A stretch of DNA of 64,000 nt from positions 62,001 through 126,000 of the forward strand of contig CAVWQV010000018.1 of assembly GCA_963757115.1 (NCBI GenBank). Direction: 5' to 3'. The notes under the pieces were generated by a model that did not search any database, was not told where the DNA came from, and worked only from the letters and a program-made list of their open reading frames with translations. This DNA comes from CAVWQV01 sp963757115 (lineage in GTDB: Bacteria; Pseudomonadota; Alphaproteobacteria; Acetobacterales; Acetobacteraceae). This document shows positions 9,050 through 18,584 of the stretch, in pieces (position 1 is the stretch's first letter; each line of letters starts with the position of its first letter). Both the position numbers and the translations under genes were made by a program.

Positions 9050-10296
9050 GCGGATGGCGGCGAGAAGGGATGAGCATCTTCGGCAGGATCAGCCCGAGGG
9101 TCATCCCCAGCAGGATCAGGAACGCCGACGCGCCGTTGGCCACCGTGTCATCGAGCAGACCTGCCGGCGAGCGCCCCCCCAGGCTTGCGATCGCGGCTAG
9201 GCCGCCGGCCGCCCTGAACAGAAGCACGCCCGGAATCAGCGACACGACCGAGGCGAAGGCGAGCGCTGCGAAGGGAAGGCGAAGTCGCTCGCCCAGCGTA
9301 GCCGCTGCCGTGCCCGCCAGCAGGCAGGCGCAGAACGCGCCCGCCGCCGGGTGCACGTCGGCCTCCGAAATCAGGAGCCATCGCGCAGCGTGCGCCGCCA
9401 TCCCAATGCAGACCGGAATCGGCAATGATCGCCATGGCATCGAAAAGAACGTGCCGTAGGCGGCGACGGCGAACCCCGCCGCCAGGACATCCGTCGCAAG
9501 CGGAACCGGTACCGGGATGGCCATGATCGGCAGGTCGGCGGCACGGACAGAGAGGCCCGTGAGCAGGCCGGTACAGATGGCGAGAACCGTCAGACCGCCG
9601 TAAGCCAGGCGCGCAGCCCCCAGCGGGACGCGCCCGCGAACCAGATCGATCGCGCCGTTGAGCAGATGCGGGCCTGGCACCAGCACCATGCAGGGGCAAA
9701 CCGCCGACCAGCCGCTGCGCCCCGCTAAGGTCGAAGCGGATTGCGTAAGCGCCGATCAATCCAGCGAGCAACGCCGCTCCGAACGGTTGGACGAAGAGGT
9801 TGTGGCTGACGGTCGCAAGCCAGCGGCGCAGCGCCCCGCCGACCAGCGCGCTTGCACCGATCAGGCCGACGCCGAGCGGTTGCCTCGCGCCGAAAATCAC
9901 GCCAAGCGCCATCGCACCGATTGCCGCCATGGTCGCAAAGCGAAGGACGGTGGTGGGCCGCATTCGTTCGACGGCGCGCAGCGCGGTGGCGGTGCTCTCG
10001 ATCGAACAGGGGCGAGCGCCGAGTTGGTCCGCCAATTCCATCACGGCGGCAACCTTCCGCATTTCGACGCCCGTCGGAGTGGCGGCGACGATGCTTGTCG
10101 CTGCCATGCCTGGATCGGCGCTCTCGGCACGGATGTGCAGCTCGCCCCAGCGCGGCAGGATCTCGGCGCGCAGCCCAAGCACGGCCGCGAACCGCTCGCC
10201 GCCGGCGATGGTCTGCTCCGTTGTCTGCCCGTTGACGAATAGGAGGCGCGTGGCGAGCGCCGTTACATCGAGCGCATCTTCCTTGTCCCCGCTCAT
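9036..10296 (-). CDS. ThrE-type threonine/serine exporter family protein (one frameshift)
   Basis: An inner-membrane protein of about 420 residues with the two-part architecture of the ThrE family. The N-terminal DUF1212-like part (ATRLLFVNGQTTEQTIAGGE, then hydrophobic TVLRFATMAAIGAMALG) leads into membrane helices. The C-terminal DUF3815-like part continues in another frame from about 9690 (AAYGTFFSMPWRSLPIPVC, LRLPFAALAFASVVSLIPG). The break falls between PLHGAGARP and VPGPHLLNGAIDLVRGR, where the family has a VPGPHLLNG motif; one indel restores a continuous protein. It probably exports small amino acids. It ends inside the RNase T2 gene on the opposite strand. Confidence 0.8.
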
Positions 10297-10323
10297 GTCT
10301 CCCGGCCGAAAACCGTCACTGCA

Positions 10324-12701
10324 TCATTCGGCCGCACCCCTGTGCTGCCGCTCCCCCGCCGCTGCGCCCGACGGAACCAGCCCGCTCGCCGCCAGCCGTT
10401 TGAAGGCGGCCAACGCCTGACCGATCACCTGGTCCATGTTGTAGTAGCGATACGTGGCCAGACGGCCGACAAAAGTCACGCCCGGCGTGGCATCCGCCAA
10501 GGCCTGATAGCGCGCGAACAGCGCGGCGCTTTCCTGCATGGCACGGGATAATAGGGGTCGCCTTCTGCCGACGGATACTCGTAGCAGATGCTCGTCCGAG
10601 GATGGCTCTGCCCCGTCAAATGCTTGAATTCGGTCACTCGGGTATAGGCCACATCCGAGGCCGGATAGTTCACGACGGCGACGGGCTGGTGCCATTCCTG
10701 CTCCAATGTCCGGTGCTCGAACTCGGAGCGAACGATACGGCAGTACGCCGAAGCGATGGCCGAAATATTCGTCGATCGGCCCGGTGAAGACGATATGGTC
10801 GAAGGCGAACTCTCCCGCGATGTCGTGGTAGTCGGTGCGCAAAAGTCGGGTGATGTTGGGATGGTCGAGCATATTCTCGAACATCCTGGAAAACCCATTC
10901 CGCGGCATCGCCTGGAAGCTGTCGGTGAAATAGCGGTCGTCATCCGTGATCCGCGTGGGGACGCGCGCTGTGACCGATTTATCGAGACGGCTCGGGTCGA
11001 CACCCCATTGCTTGCGGGTATAGTCGCGGAACAGCGCTTCGTAGAGTTCCCTGCCGACCGCGGCCAGCACGACATCCTCCGCAGTCCGCACCGCGGACAT
11101 CGCGACTGCTTTGGCTTCGAGGAACGCCGGAATGTCCCGCTCCGCGAGATCGAGCCCGAAGAACGCGTTGATCGTCGTGCGATTGATTGGTACCGGTAAC
11201 AAACGGTCGCCCACACACGCGCGAACGCGATGTTCGTACGGCCGCCACGCCGTGAACCGGCTCAGATAGCGGAAGATAGGCTTGGCGTTAGTGTGGAAGA
11301 TGTGCGGCCCATAGCGGTGCACGAGCAGGCCAGCGTCGTCCAGATGATCGAAGGCGTTGCCGCCAACGTGGTCCCGCCGATCGACGATCAGCACGCGGCT
11401 GCCGTTCACCGCCAGGCGCTCGGCCATCACCGAACCGGCGAAGCCGGCCCCGATCACCAGCGCATCGTAGGCGCGGGTGAGCCCGCCGCGACGGAAGCGG
11501 TCCGCTCCGTTCGTTCCACTCGCTTGCCCGCGGCGAGCCTGCGAGTGCTGGCGCACAAGCCCGTCCATGCGCGCCCAGATCTCATCCCATGACCCGCCGG
11601 CGAGGAAAGCGTCGGCCTCCGCCAGCCACGTCTCCGGCGTCGTCGACAGCGCCAGCGCACGTTCCGCCTCGCGTACGAACGCGCCGGGCGTGTCACCGAT
11701 CCGAACCGCTTGCATCTCGCCGTATTGCCGGACCACGTCCACCACGGGCGTCGACACGACCGGGCGGCCCGCTGCGAGGTATTCGGGCGTCTTGGTCGGG
11801 CTGATGAAGCGGGTCGCGCCGTTGAGCGCGAACGGCATCAGGGCCACGTCCCACCCCCCAGATACGCGGGAAGTTCCCCATAGGGCTTGGCGCCGAGATA
11901 GTGAATGTTGGCGCGCCGCGGCATGTCGGCCGGATCCACTTTGGCGATCGGGCCCGAGCAGGACGAGCTGCCAATCGGGCCGCGCGTCAGCGACCTGCTC
12001 GATCAGGGCGTAGTCCAGCCGCTCGTCGATCACACCGCAATAGCCAAGCCTCGGGCGAGCGATGCCGCGCTGATCGGCAGGATCGGCCAGGCCGCCACGT
12101 GCGCGGTGGAAGTGCGCCGACATCGACCCCGCTCGGCATCGGGTAGACGGCGGGGTGCTGACCGCGTTTAGCTTCGTACAGGCTAACGCCGCCCGTGAAC
12201 ACGAGGTCGGCGCGACGGAGCAAAGCCCGCTCCTGCAACGGCAGGGCCGGATCGGCGCCGCGAAACGCCGACAATTCGTCCATGCAGTCGTAGACGATCG
12301 CGGCGCGCGTCAGATGCGCCGAGAACGCGAGCGCCCTAGGCGTGTAGTACCACAGCAGCGGGCGCTCGAGCCCGTGTTCCGTCACCAATCCATCGAGCAA
12401 TTGCCGCTGCAAAGCGACCGAGCCGTGGCCGAAGCTGGATGAAGGCAGGCGAGGCCGCAGCACCATCACGCCTTCTGGCGACCGGCTCGAACTCGAGCAC
12501 CCCGTCGTCGCGCTCCTCGTAGAGCGGCTCTTCCCAGAAGAACACCGCCCGGCTGCGGGCGGCCCGGCTCATCAGATGGTGGGGACGCTGGAACACAAAA
12601 TACCAGCCTAGATGCGAGAAGCAGACAATGGGCGCGGAGCCGGCCGTTTCACTTGGGACGGGACGGAACGGTGTTTCTCTAGCGCCCTCAACTTCGTGCA
12701 T
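10324..12701 (-). CDS. Glycosyltransferase-UDP-galactopyranose mutase fusion (several frameshifts)
   Basis: About 790 residues. The N-terminal half is a GT4-like glycosyltransferase: PIVCFSHLGWYFVFQRPHHL, LLWYYTPRALAF, IVYDCMDELSAFRG, MPSGVDV, and ISPTKTPEYLAAGRPVVSTP. The C-terminal half is a UDP-galactopyranose mutase, which makes UDP-galactofuranose with FAD: GAGFAGSVMAERLA and HVGGNAFD, RYGPHIFHTN, RKQWG, ARVPTRITDDDRYF and GRLATYRYYNMDQ. The glycosyltransferase end and the mutase start share one uninterrupted frame across 11400-11650, so the fusion itself is not a frameshift artefact. Breaks lie near 12475, 12120, 11960-11870, 10730 and 10550. Start 12701 (MHEVEGARETPFRPV) is a best guess. 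Confidence 0.8.
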
Positions 12702-12789
12702 CCGTTCGCTCCTCGCCCGGAGGAACAAACGCATCTGCTGCCGTGCTAGTTTGCCTGGCCCGGCCGGCACCAGGCGCCAGGCATGGCCG

Positions 12790-14071
12790 TCAGGTGTTCA
12801 TGGCGTCGAAGAAATCCTGGTTGGTCTTGCTGTATTTCAGCTTGTCGAGCAGGAACTCCATCGCAGTCCACGGTGCCCATCGGGTTCAGGATGCGGCGCA
12901 GCACCCACATTTTGGACAACGTGCCCTTCTCCACCAGCAGCTCCTCCTTGCGGGTGCCCGACTTGGTGATGTCGATCGCCGGGAAGGTGCGCTTGTCCGA
13001 AAGCTTGCGGTCCAGGATGATCTCCGAGTTGCCGGTGCCCTTGAACTCCTCGAAGATCACCTCGTCCATGCGGCTGCCGGTATCGACCAGCGCGGTCGCG
13101 ATGATGGTGAGCGAGCCGCCTTCCTCGATATTGCGCGCGGCGCCGAAGAAGCGCTTCGGCCGCTGCAGCGCGTTGGCGTCCACGCCGCCGGTCAGCACCT
13201 TGCCCGAGGACGGCACCACCGTGTTGTAGGCGCGCGCCAAGCGCGGGTGATGCTGTCGAGCAGGATCACCACGTCGCGCTTGTGCTCGACCAGGCGCTTG
13301 GCCTTCTCCAGCACCATCTCGGTCACCTGCACGTGCCGCGTCGCCGGCTCGTCGAAGGTGGAGCTGACATCACCTCGCCCTTCACGCTGCGCGCCATGTC
13401 GGTGACTTCCTCCGGCCGCTCGTCGATCAGCAGCACGATGAGGAACACCTCCGGATGGTTGCCGGCGATGGCGGTGGCGATGTTCTGCAGCATCACCGTC
13501 TTGCCGGTGCGCGGCGGCGCGACGATCAGCGCGCGCTGGCCCATGCCGATCGGCGCGATCAGGTCGATCACCCGCGGGGTGAAGTCCTTGCACGGGCCCT
13601 TGGCGACCGACTGGAAGTTCTCCACCTCCATCTTCAGCCGCTCGCTCGGGATAAAGCGGCGTCAGATTGTCGAAATTGATCCGGTGGCGGACCGCTTCCG
13701 GCGGCCTCGAAATTGATCGTGTTGACCTTGAGCAGCGCGAAATAGCGCTCGCCGTCCTTCGGCGCGCGGATCTGCCCTTCGACCGAGTCGCCGGTGCGCA
13801 GACCGAAGCGGCGCACCTGGCGAGGGTGAACGTAGATGTCGTCGGGGCCGGGGAGGTAGTTGGCCTCCGGGCTGCGCAGAAAACCGAAACCGTCCGGCAG
13901 GATCTCCAGCGTGCCTTCGCCGATGATCGCCTGGTCGTTCTCGGCGAGGTTCTTCAGGATCGCGAACATCATGTCCTGCTTGCGCAGGGAGGATGCGTTC
14001 TCGATTTGCAGGGATTCGGCGAAGCTGAGCAGGTCGGCCGGGGTTTTTGCCTTGAGTTCGGCGAGGTGCAT
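12790..14071 (-). CDS. rho: Transcription termination factor Rho (several frameshifts)
   Basis: Hexameric RNA helicase that ends transcription. The ATG at 14071 opens MHLAELKAKTPADLLSFAES. The cold-shock-like RNA-binding domain follows (GFGFLRSPEANYLPGPDDIY), then the Walker A PPRTGKTVMLQNIA, Walker B-region VVILLDSITR, the Q/R-loop parts LTGGVDANALQRPKRFFGAA and the C-terminus LKYSKTNQDFFDAMNT in the corrected frame. About 427 residues, the family length. Frame breaks occur near 13695, 13648, 13372, 13240 and 12862. The last corresponds to one extra base in the codons for MGTVDAMEF. Because rho is normally essential and every segment is conserved, these breaks look like sequence errors. Confidence 0.92.
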
Positions 14072-14396
14072 GGACGCCTCGAAGTCATTCGGGGGGAAGT
14101 GCGGAGCGGGATGGCAGCAACCAGAGAAGTCGAGGACATCCGCACCGGCGCACTGGCGGCGGTCCGGGCGAAGTCCTGTGGCGTTTGCTATCCCGATGGG
14201 CGGGCTTGGGGCGGCGTCGCCGCACCACGGCGGGAGAGACGCCGAACGGTATGCCGCCAGGCCGGAATTCGTCAATGCCGTAAGTGGGCAAGCCGCAACG
14301 GCTTTCAAGAAGCGATGCTCGTCGTCGCCAGATGGTTGGGCCCGTCGCTTGTATTCGCATCGCAGCCGTCGAGGCGACCGGCACTTCAGAACGGCC

Positions 14397-14845
14397 TCAC
14401 TGATCACCATGATACACGATGACCAGCATCAGCACGGTCGGCACCTCGTTGGCGATCCGGTAGAAGCGGGCCGGGCGGGTGTTGCGGTCTCCAGGAAATC
14501 GCGCCGCCAGCGCGACAGCGCGCCGTGGAAGCCGGAGAGCAGCGAGCACGCAGCACAGCTTCACGTGCCACCAATGCCGTCCGCCAGTCGATCACGCCCG
14601 GCGTCAGCACCAGCAGGATGCCGAAAGTCCAGGTCGCGATCATGCGCCGGATTGATGATCTGCTTGAACAGGCGCCGCTCCATCACCTTGAACCGCTCGC
14701 TCTCGGCCGAGCCGCGCGGCACCTCGCAATGGTAGACGATACAAGCCGGGGCAAATAGAGCATGCCCGGCCATCCAGGCGATGATCGCCGACGACGTGCA
14801 ACGCCTTGATCCACGGATAGAAGGGAGCGAGCAGCCGAGCGTCAC
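14397..14845 (-). CDS. hemJ: Protoporphyrinogen oxidase HemJ family (frameshifts)
   Basis: Small membrane protein of about 149 residues thought to oxidise protoporphyrinogen IX to protoporphyrin IX, the penultimate step of heme synthesis. Segments in different frames line up with the family: LLAPFYPWIKALHVV, IIAWMAG, VYHCEV, SERFKVMERRLFKQIINPA, TWTFGILLVLTPGVIDW, FHGALSRWRRDF and RFYRIANEVPTVLMLVIV. The likely GTG start overlaps the hemH stop as GTGA, though an indel follows immediately. The stop at 14397 is the first in the last conserved frame. At least three indels disturb the gene. Confidence 0.75.
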
Positions 14846-15912
14846 GCGGCGAGCTCGCGGCGGCGCGGATGCGGGCAGTCGCCGTGTTCGCGCGGGCAGG
14901 TCCGGCCGCCGGCATAGCTGCACAGCCCGGGTCCCGCGGCCAGCGCGTGGCGCACCAGCCCGGCCAGGGCGGCGATGAAACCCGGGTCGTCGTTCTGCGC
15001 CGGCACCCGGAAATAGCCCGGCACGCCGAGCCGCTCGGCGAGCATCCGGATACTCGATGTCGAGTTCCACCAGCGTTTCGGAATGCTCCGAGACGAAGGC
15101 GATCGGCACCACCAGGAGGCCACGCCGTCGTGCGCCGCCCGCTCGATCTCCGCCTCGGTGCTGGGGTCAGCCATTGCTGCGGCGTGGCGCGCGACTGATA
15201 GCAGATCGTCCAGTCGGGCGCCGGCCCTGCCAGCGCCTCCACCACGGCGGCGACCGTACGCTCGACCTGGAACTGGTAGGGATCGCCCGCGCGCACGATG
15301 CGCCTCCGGCAGCCCATGGGCGGAGAACAGCACGCGCAGCGCCGCCGCGGCGAGGCTGGCTGCGCGCGCCCGGTCGTAAGCTGCGGCGGATGCCGCCGGC
15401 GGTGGCCGCGACGATAGCCCGGCTCGGCATGACCAGCAGCACAGCGCCGTGGTCGGGCATGGCCAGCCCGGCCCGCGCCGCGGCCTCCCGCCAGGCGGTG
15501 AGCGAGCTGCCGGTGGTGGTCGTCGAATATTGCGGATAGAGCGGCAGCAGCAGCACCTGGTCGGGCGCGCAGGCGCTGCACCGCGCGGGCCGGCCTCGTC
15601 GCTGAACGGGTGCCAGTAGCGCATGGCGATGAAGCATCGCACGTCGAGCTCCGGCAGCGCCGCCTCCAGGGCCGCTGCCTGGTCGCGGGTCAGCTCCAGC
15701 AGCGGCGAGCGGCCGCCCAGCAGGGCGTAGTTCTCGCTGGCCGGCTGTGAGCCGCGGCGCGGGCGATGAGCGGGCCAGGAACGGGCGAACGAAGAACGGC
15801 ACGCGCAGGATGGCCGGATCGCGTGAACAGGTTGACCAGGAACGGCCGGATCGCCTCCGGCCGGTCCGGCCCGCCGAGATTGAACAGCACGATCGCCAGC
15901 TTCGCCGGGCAT
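14842..15912 (-). CDS. hemH: Ferrochelatase (frameshifts)
   Basis: Inserts ferrous iron into protoporphyrin IX to give heme. Segments read in successive frames: VLFNLGGPDRPEAIRPFLV, NYALLGGRSPLLELT, RCFIAMRYWHPF, VLLLPLYPQYSTTTTGSSL, the active-site FSAHGLPE, DPYQFQVERTVAAVVEAL, CYQSRATPQQWL, FVSEHSETLVELDIEY and a C-terminal CPREHGDCP. Length, about 356 residues, fits the family. It lies between hemE (30 bp upstream) and hemJ (overlapping) as one heme operon. At least five indels disturb it. The start at 15912 (ATG followed by PAKLAIVLFN after one indel) is tentative. Confidence 0.85.
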   Translation of the reverse strand: MPGEAGDRAVQSRRAGPAGGDPAVPGQPVHAIRPSCACRSSFARSWPAHRPRRGSQPASENYALLGGRSPLLELTRDQAAALEAALPELDVRCFIAMRYWHPFSDEAGPRGAAPARPTRCCCCRSIRNIRRPPPAARSPPGGRPRRGPGWPCPTTALCCWSCRAGLSSRPPPAASAAAYDRARAASLAAAALRVLFSAHGLPEAHRARGRSLPVPGRAYGRRRGGGAGRAGARLDDLLSVARHAAAMADPSTEAEIERAAHDGVASWWCRSPSSRSIPKRWWNSTSSIRMLAERLGVPGYFRVPAQNDDPGFIAALAGLVRHALAAGPGLCSYAGGRTCPREHGDCPHPRRRELAA

Positions 15913-15941
15913 GCGCCGAGCGTGACCGCGCTGCCGCGGCG

Positions 15942-16990
15942 TCAAGCGGCGCGCACGAGCTCGACCAGCGCGGCGACGTGCTCGGGCGGGGTTTGCGGCA
16001 CGATGCCATGGCCCAGATTGAAGATGAACGGGCGGCCGCGCATGCGCAGCCAGGATGCCGCGCGCCTCGTCGTGCCAGCGCCGCGCCGCCGGCGCAGCAG
16101 CGCCAGCGGATCGAGATTGCCCTGCAAGGCGGTCGCGCGCCGGCACCAGCCGCGGCGGCGACCGCCGGATCGGTCGCGGTATCCATGCCGACGCCGTCGA
16201 CCCCGGTCATCGCGCGCGTAGTCGCCGAGCAGGGTGCCGGCCAGGCGCGGGAAGCCGATCACCGGCACGCCGGGGATGCCGCGCCTTCAGCGCCTGCGAC
16301 GATGCGCCGCGGCCGGCGGCCGTGACATGCGCGCGGAACAGCGAGCGGCGAGAGCACGCCGGCCCAGCTGTCGAACAGCATCACCGCCTCCGCGCCGGCC
16401 TCGACCTGTGCCGACGAGATAGGCGATCGTCGCTTCGGTCAGCACGGTCGATCAGCCGCGCCGAACAGCGCGGCGTCGCCGTAGGCCATGCGGCGGGTCC
16501 GGGCGAAGTCCTTCGAGCCGCCGCCCTCGATCATGTAGCAGGCGACCGTGAACGGACCGCCGGCAAAGCCGATCAGCGCCGTGCTGAGCGTCGAGCCCGG
16601 CACGGACCCGGCGCACCGTCTCGAGGATCGGCGCGATCGCGTCCGCGAGCCGCGCCGCGATCAGCGCGTCGACATCGGCCGCATGCTGCAGCCGCGGCAG
16701 TACCGGGCCCTCGCCCTCGCGCGAAGCGCAGGCCATAGCCGAGCGCCCAGGGCAGCATCAGGATGTCGCTGAACAGGATGGCGGCATCGAAGCCGAAGCG
16801 GCGGACCGGCTGCAAGCGTCACTTCGGCGGCGAGCTCGGGGTGCGTGCACAGCGCGATGAAGTCGCCGGCCTGCGGCCGCAGCGCGCGGTATTCCGGCAG
16901 GTAGCGCCCGGCCTGGCGCATCAGCCAGACCGGCGGCGGCCAGACCGCCTCGCCGCCGAGCAGCGCGCAGGCACAGACCTTCGTGGCCAT
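15942..16990 (-). CDS. hemE: Uroporphyrinogen decarboxylase (many frameshifts)
   Basis: Converts uroporphyrinogen III to coproporphyrinogen III. The start at 16990 gives MATKVCACALLGGEAVWPPP, leading into the family hallmark VWLMRQAGRYLPEYRALR. Further on are FGFDAAILFSDILMLPWALG, a broken LSTALIGFAGGPFTVACYMI region near 16590-16500, LFDSWAG near 16370, and the C-terminus FNLGHGIVPQTPPEHVAALV. The length (about 349 residues) is normal. It has the densest set of indels in the window. It heads a heme gene cluster and faces the proposed replication origin, as hemE does in other Alphaproteobacteria. Confidence 0.87.
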
Positions 16991-17119
16991 TGCGGCCCAC
17001 CGTCTCTGCCAGTCGCCCCTTAAACAAGTAAGGGAGAAATAGACTTGGGTGGGGTAGGTAGTATGGGCCTTGTGGAAACGCGGGTAACCCGGTCTCGCGC
17101 AATCGGCAGCAGCCTGCGG

Positions 17120-17128
17120 TTGTCCACA
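17120..17128 (+). promoter_or_regulatory. DnaA box TTGTCCACA
   Basis: Matches the consensus TTATCCACA at eight of nine positions. The A-to-G change at position 3 is tolerated in high-GC bacteria. It is the best single DnaA-box match seen in the hemE-PPDK regulatory gene gap. Confidence 0.6.
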
Positions 17129-17240
17129 CCACCGGACTGGCCGCCACACAGCCGCGAGATCGGCCAGCACAGTTCGCGAAGTTGCTCCGTCCGCGGATCG
17201 CGGAGCGTGCCCGATCATCCCGCGCACCGGCGATCGCGAC

Positions 17241-17295
17241 GTTATCCCCGGGATTCGCTCGCGCCGCATGGCGTGCGCCGCGGCAGTTATCCCCG
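17241..17295 (+). repeat. Pair of direct repeats GTTATCCCCG
   Basis: The ten bases GTTATCCCCG occur at 17241-17250 and again, apart from the shared preceding context, at 17286-17295, 45 bp apart (start to start). Each differs from the DnaA box consensus only at positions 7 and 9, like the weak DnaA sites described at alphaproteobacterial origins. Confidence 0.6.
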
Positions 17296-17321
17296 CTATC
17301 CTCGCTGCATGACCGCACCGC

Positions 17322-18177
17322 ATGAACCTGCACCTGGTCTCGGACGCGACCGGCGAGACGCTGAACTCGATCGCCCGCGCGACGGTGGCGCAGTTCGAGC
17401 ACGTGCAGATCACCTATCATCGCTGGAGCTGATCCGGACCCGCTTCCAGCTGCACCGCGTGCTGGAAGGCATCGAGGCCGAGCCCGGCCCGGTGCTGTCC
17501 ACGGTGATCGACAAGGCGCTGCGCAGCGACCTCGAGACGATCTGCCAGCGGCTCGGGGTGCCGGTGGTCAACGTGCTCGATCCGGTGATGGCGCTGCTGC
17601 AGGAGCAGATCGGCGAGCAGGCGACGGCGCGGCCCGGGCGGCAATACGTGCTGGATGCCGATTATTTCCGCCGGATCGACGCCATGCACTACGTGCTGGC
17701 GCATGACGACGGCCAGGCGCAGGCCGGCATCGCCGAGGCGGACGTGTGCTGGTCGGCGTGTCGCGCAGCTCCAAGACGCCGACCTGCTTCTATCTGGCCA
17801 ATCGCGGCGTGAAGGCGGCCAACGTGCCGCTGGTGCCGAGTCTGCCGGACCCGCCGGGGCTGAAGAAGCCGGCTTGCCCGGTGATCGGCCTGACATTGGA
17901 GCGTCGGCCGCTGATCGAGATCCGCCGCCACCGCCTGCGGCTGATCGGCGCGGGCACGCCGCCGGCGTCGTGCCGGGCAGGACGAGCAGCGAGTACGTGG
18001 ACGAGGATGCGGTGAAGGCCGAGCTGCTCTGGGCGCGGCGGCTTGTGCAACCGGCGCGGCTGGCCGGTGATCGACGTGACGCGCCGCTCCATCGAGGAGA
18101 CCGCGGCCACCGTGCTGCAGCTGATGGACGCCTGGCATCAACGCCGTCGACGGTCCGGAGAGCCAGCGCGAGGCTGA
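17322..18177 (+). CDS. Pyruvate, phosphate dikinase regulatory protein (DUF299 family; frameshifts)
   Basis: Bifunctional serine/threonine kinase and phosphorylase that switches pyruvate, phosphate dikinase (or PEP synthase) off and on. The start at 17322 gives MNLHLVSDATGETLNSIAR, the family N-terminus. RTRFQLHRVLEGIE, PVVNVLDPVMALLQEQIG and YFRRIDAMHYVLAHDDGQ follow. The P-loop-like GVSRSSKTPTCFYLANRGVK is near 17753, then NVPLVPS and a C-terminal VIDVTRRSIEETAATVLQL. About 284 residues. Breaks occur near 17420, 17750, 17980 and 18060. The homologue in Rickettsia is the first gene beside the origin, matching its position here. Confidence 0.87.
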
Positions 18178-18370
18178 GCCGCGCGCATATATTTTCGCAA
18201 AATCACTGGTCCAACCGATTACTCCCGGTTTAATGTTACGGCACAATGCAACCGAGATGGCGGCGTTCCGTTGCGGAATAGGGCGGCGGGGACCGCTCGA
18301 ACGGCCAGGGAGCGGTCCGACATTGCCAGAAACGACGGAGCCGGTCCGTAGAACACGCGGGTTCGCGTCG

Positions 18371-18547
18371 ATGGATCCGGCACGCCAGCGCGAGATCGCC
18401 TCCAAAGGCGGTAGCAGTGTGCCCCCCGACAAGCGGCCGTTTTCGCAAAATCACAAGCTCGCCGCCGAGGCGGGCCGAAAAGGGGGTGAGCACTCGCACG
18501 CCGGACGCAATGGCGGGCGCGGTGCTGACGGCCCCTCGGCTGCCTAA
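18371..18547 (+). CDS. KGG-motif stress protein, 58 residues
   Basis: A small hydrophilic protein with two KGG-type motifs (EIASKGGSS and AGRKGGEHS) and the intervening FSQNHKLAAE. This is the pattern of the stress-induced KGG repeat family related to GsiB and Con-10, proteins linked to desiccation and general stress. Start 18371 (MDPARQREIASKGG) matches the usual N-terminus; an upstream in-frame ATG at 18233 would add an uncharacteristic basic stretch. The role is inferred from family resemblance only. Confidence 0.75.
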   Translation: MDPARQREIASKGGSSVPPDKRPFSQNHKLAAEAGRKGGEHSHAGRNGGRGADGPSAA

Positions 18548-18584
18548 GGGGAAAACTCCCTAGAGTGAACCGCTCCGGCGCCGG

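Larger units (their letters stand above)
16991..17321. other. oriC: Candidate chromosomal replication origin (oriC)
   Basis: A 331-bp gap separates divergent hemE and the PPDK regulatory gene, the pair that flanks the origin in Caulobacter and Rickettsia. It contains a near-perfect DnaA box TTGTCCACA (17120-17128), a weaker one on the other strand (17071-17079), and two identical TTATCCCCG copies in the same orientation (17242-17250 and 17287-17295). A GATTC site (GANTC type) lies at 17252-17256. The stretch 17020-17046 is only about 30% GC in a very GC-rich neighbourhood, a possible unwinding element. The same gap must also hold the promoters of both genes. The location is supported by synteny; function is inferred. 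Confidence 0.65.

Noticed and set aside
12790..18177. Programmed frameshifting or pseudogene formation in rho and heme genes
   Set aside because: There are too many breaks, in both directions, in normally essential single-copy genes, with no conserved slippery site and structure pattern.
18233..18370. Upstream ATG extending the KGG protein
   Set aside because: The extension is basic and unlike the family; ATG 18371 gives the normal N-terminus.
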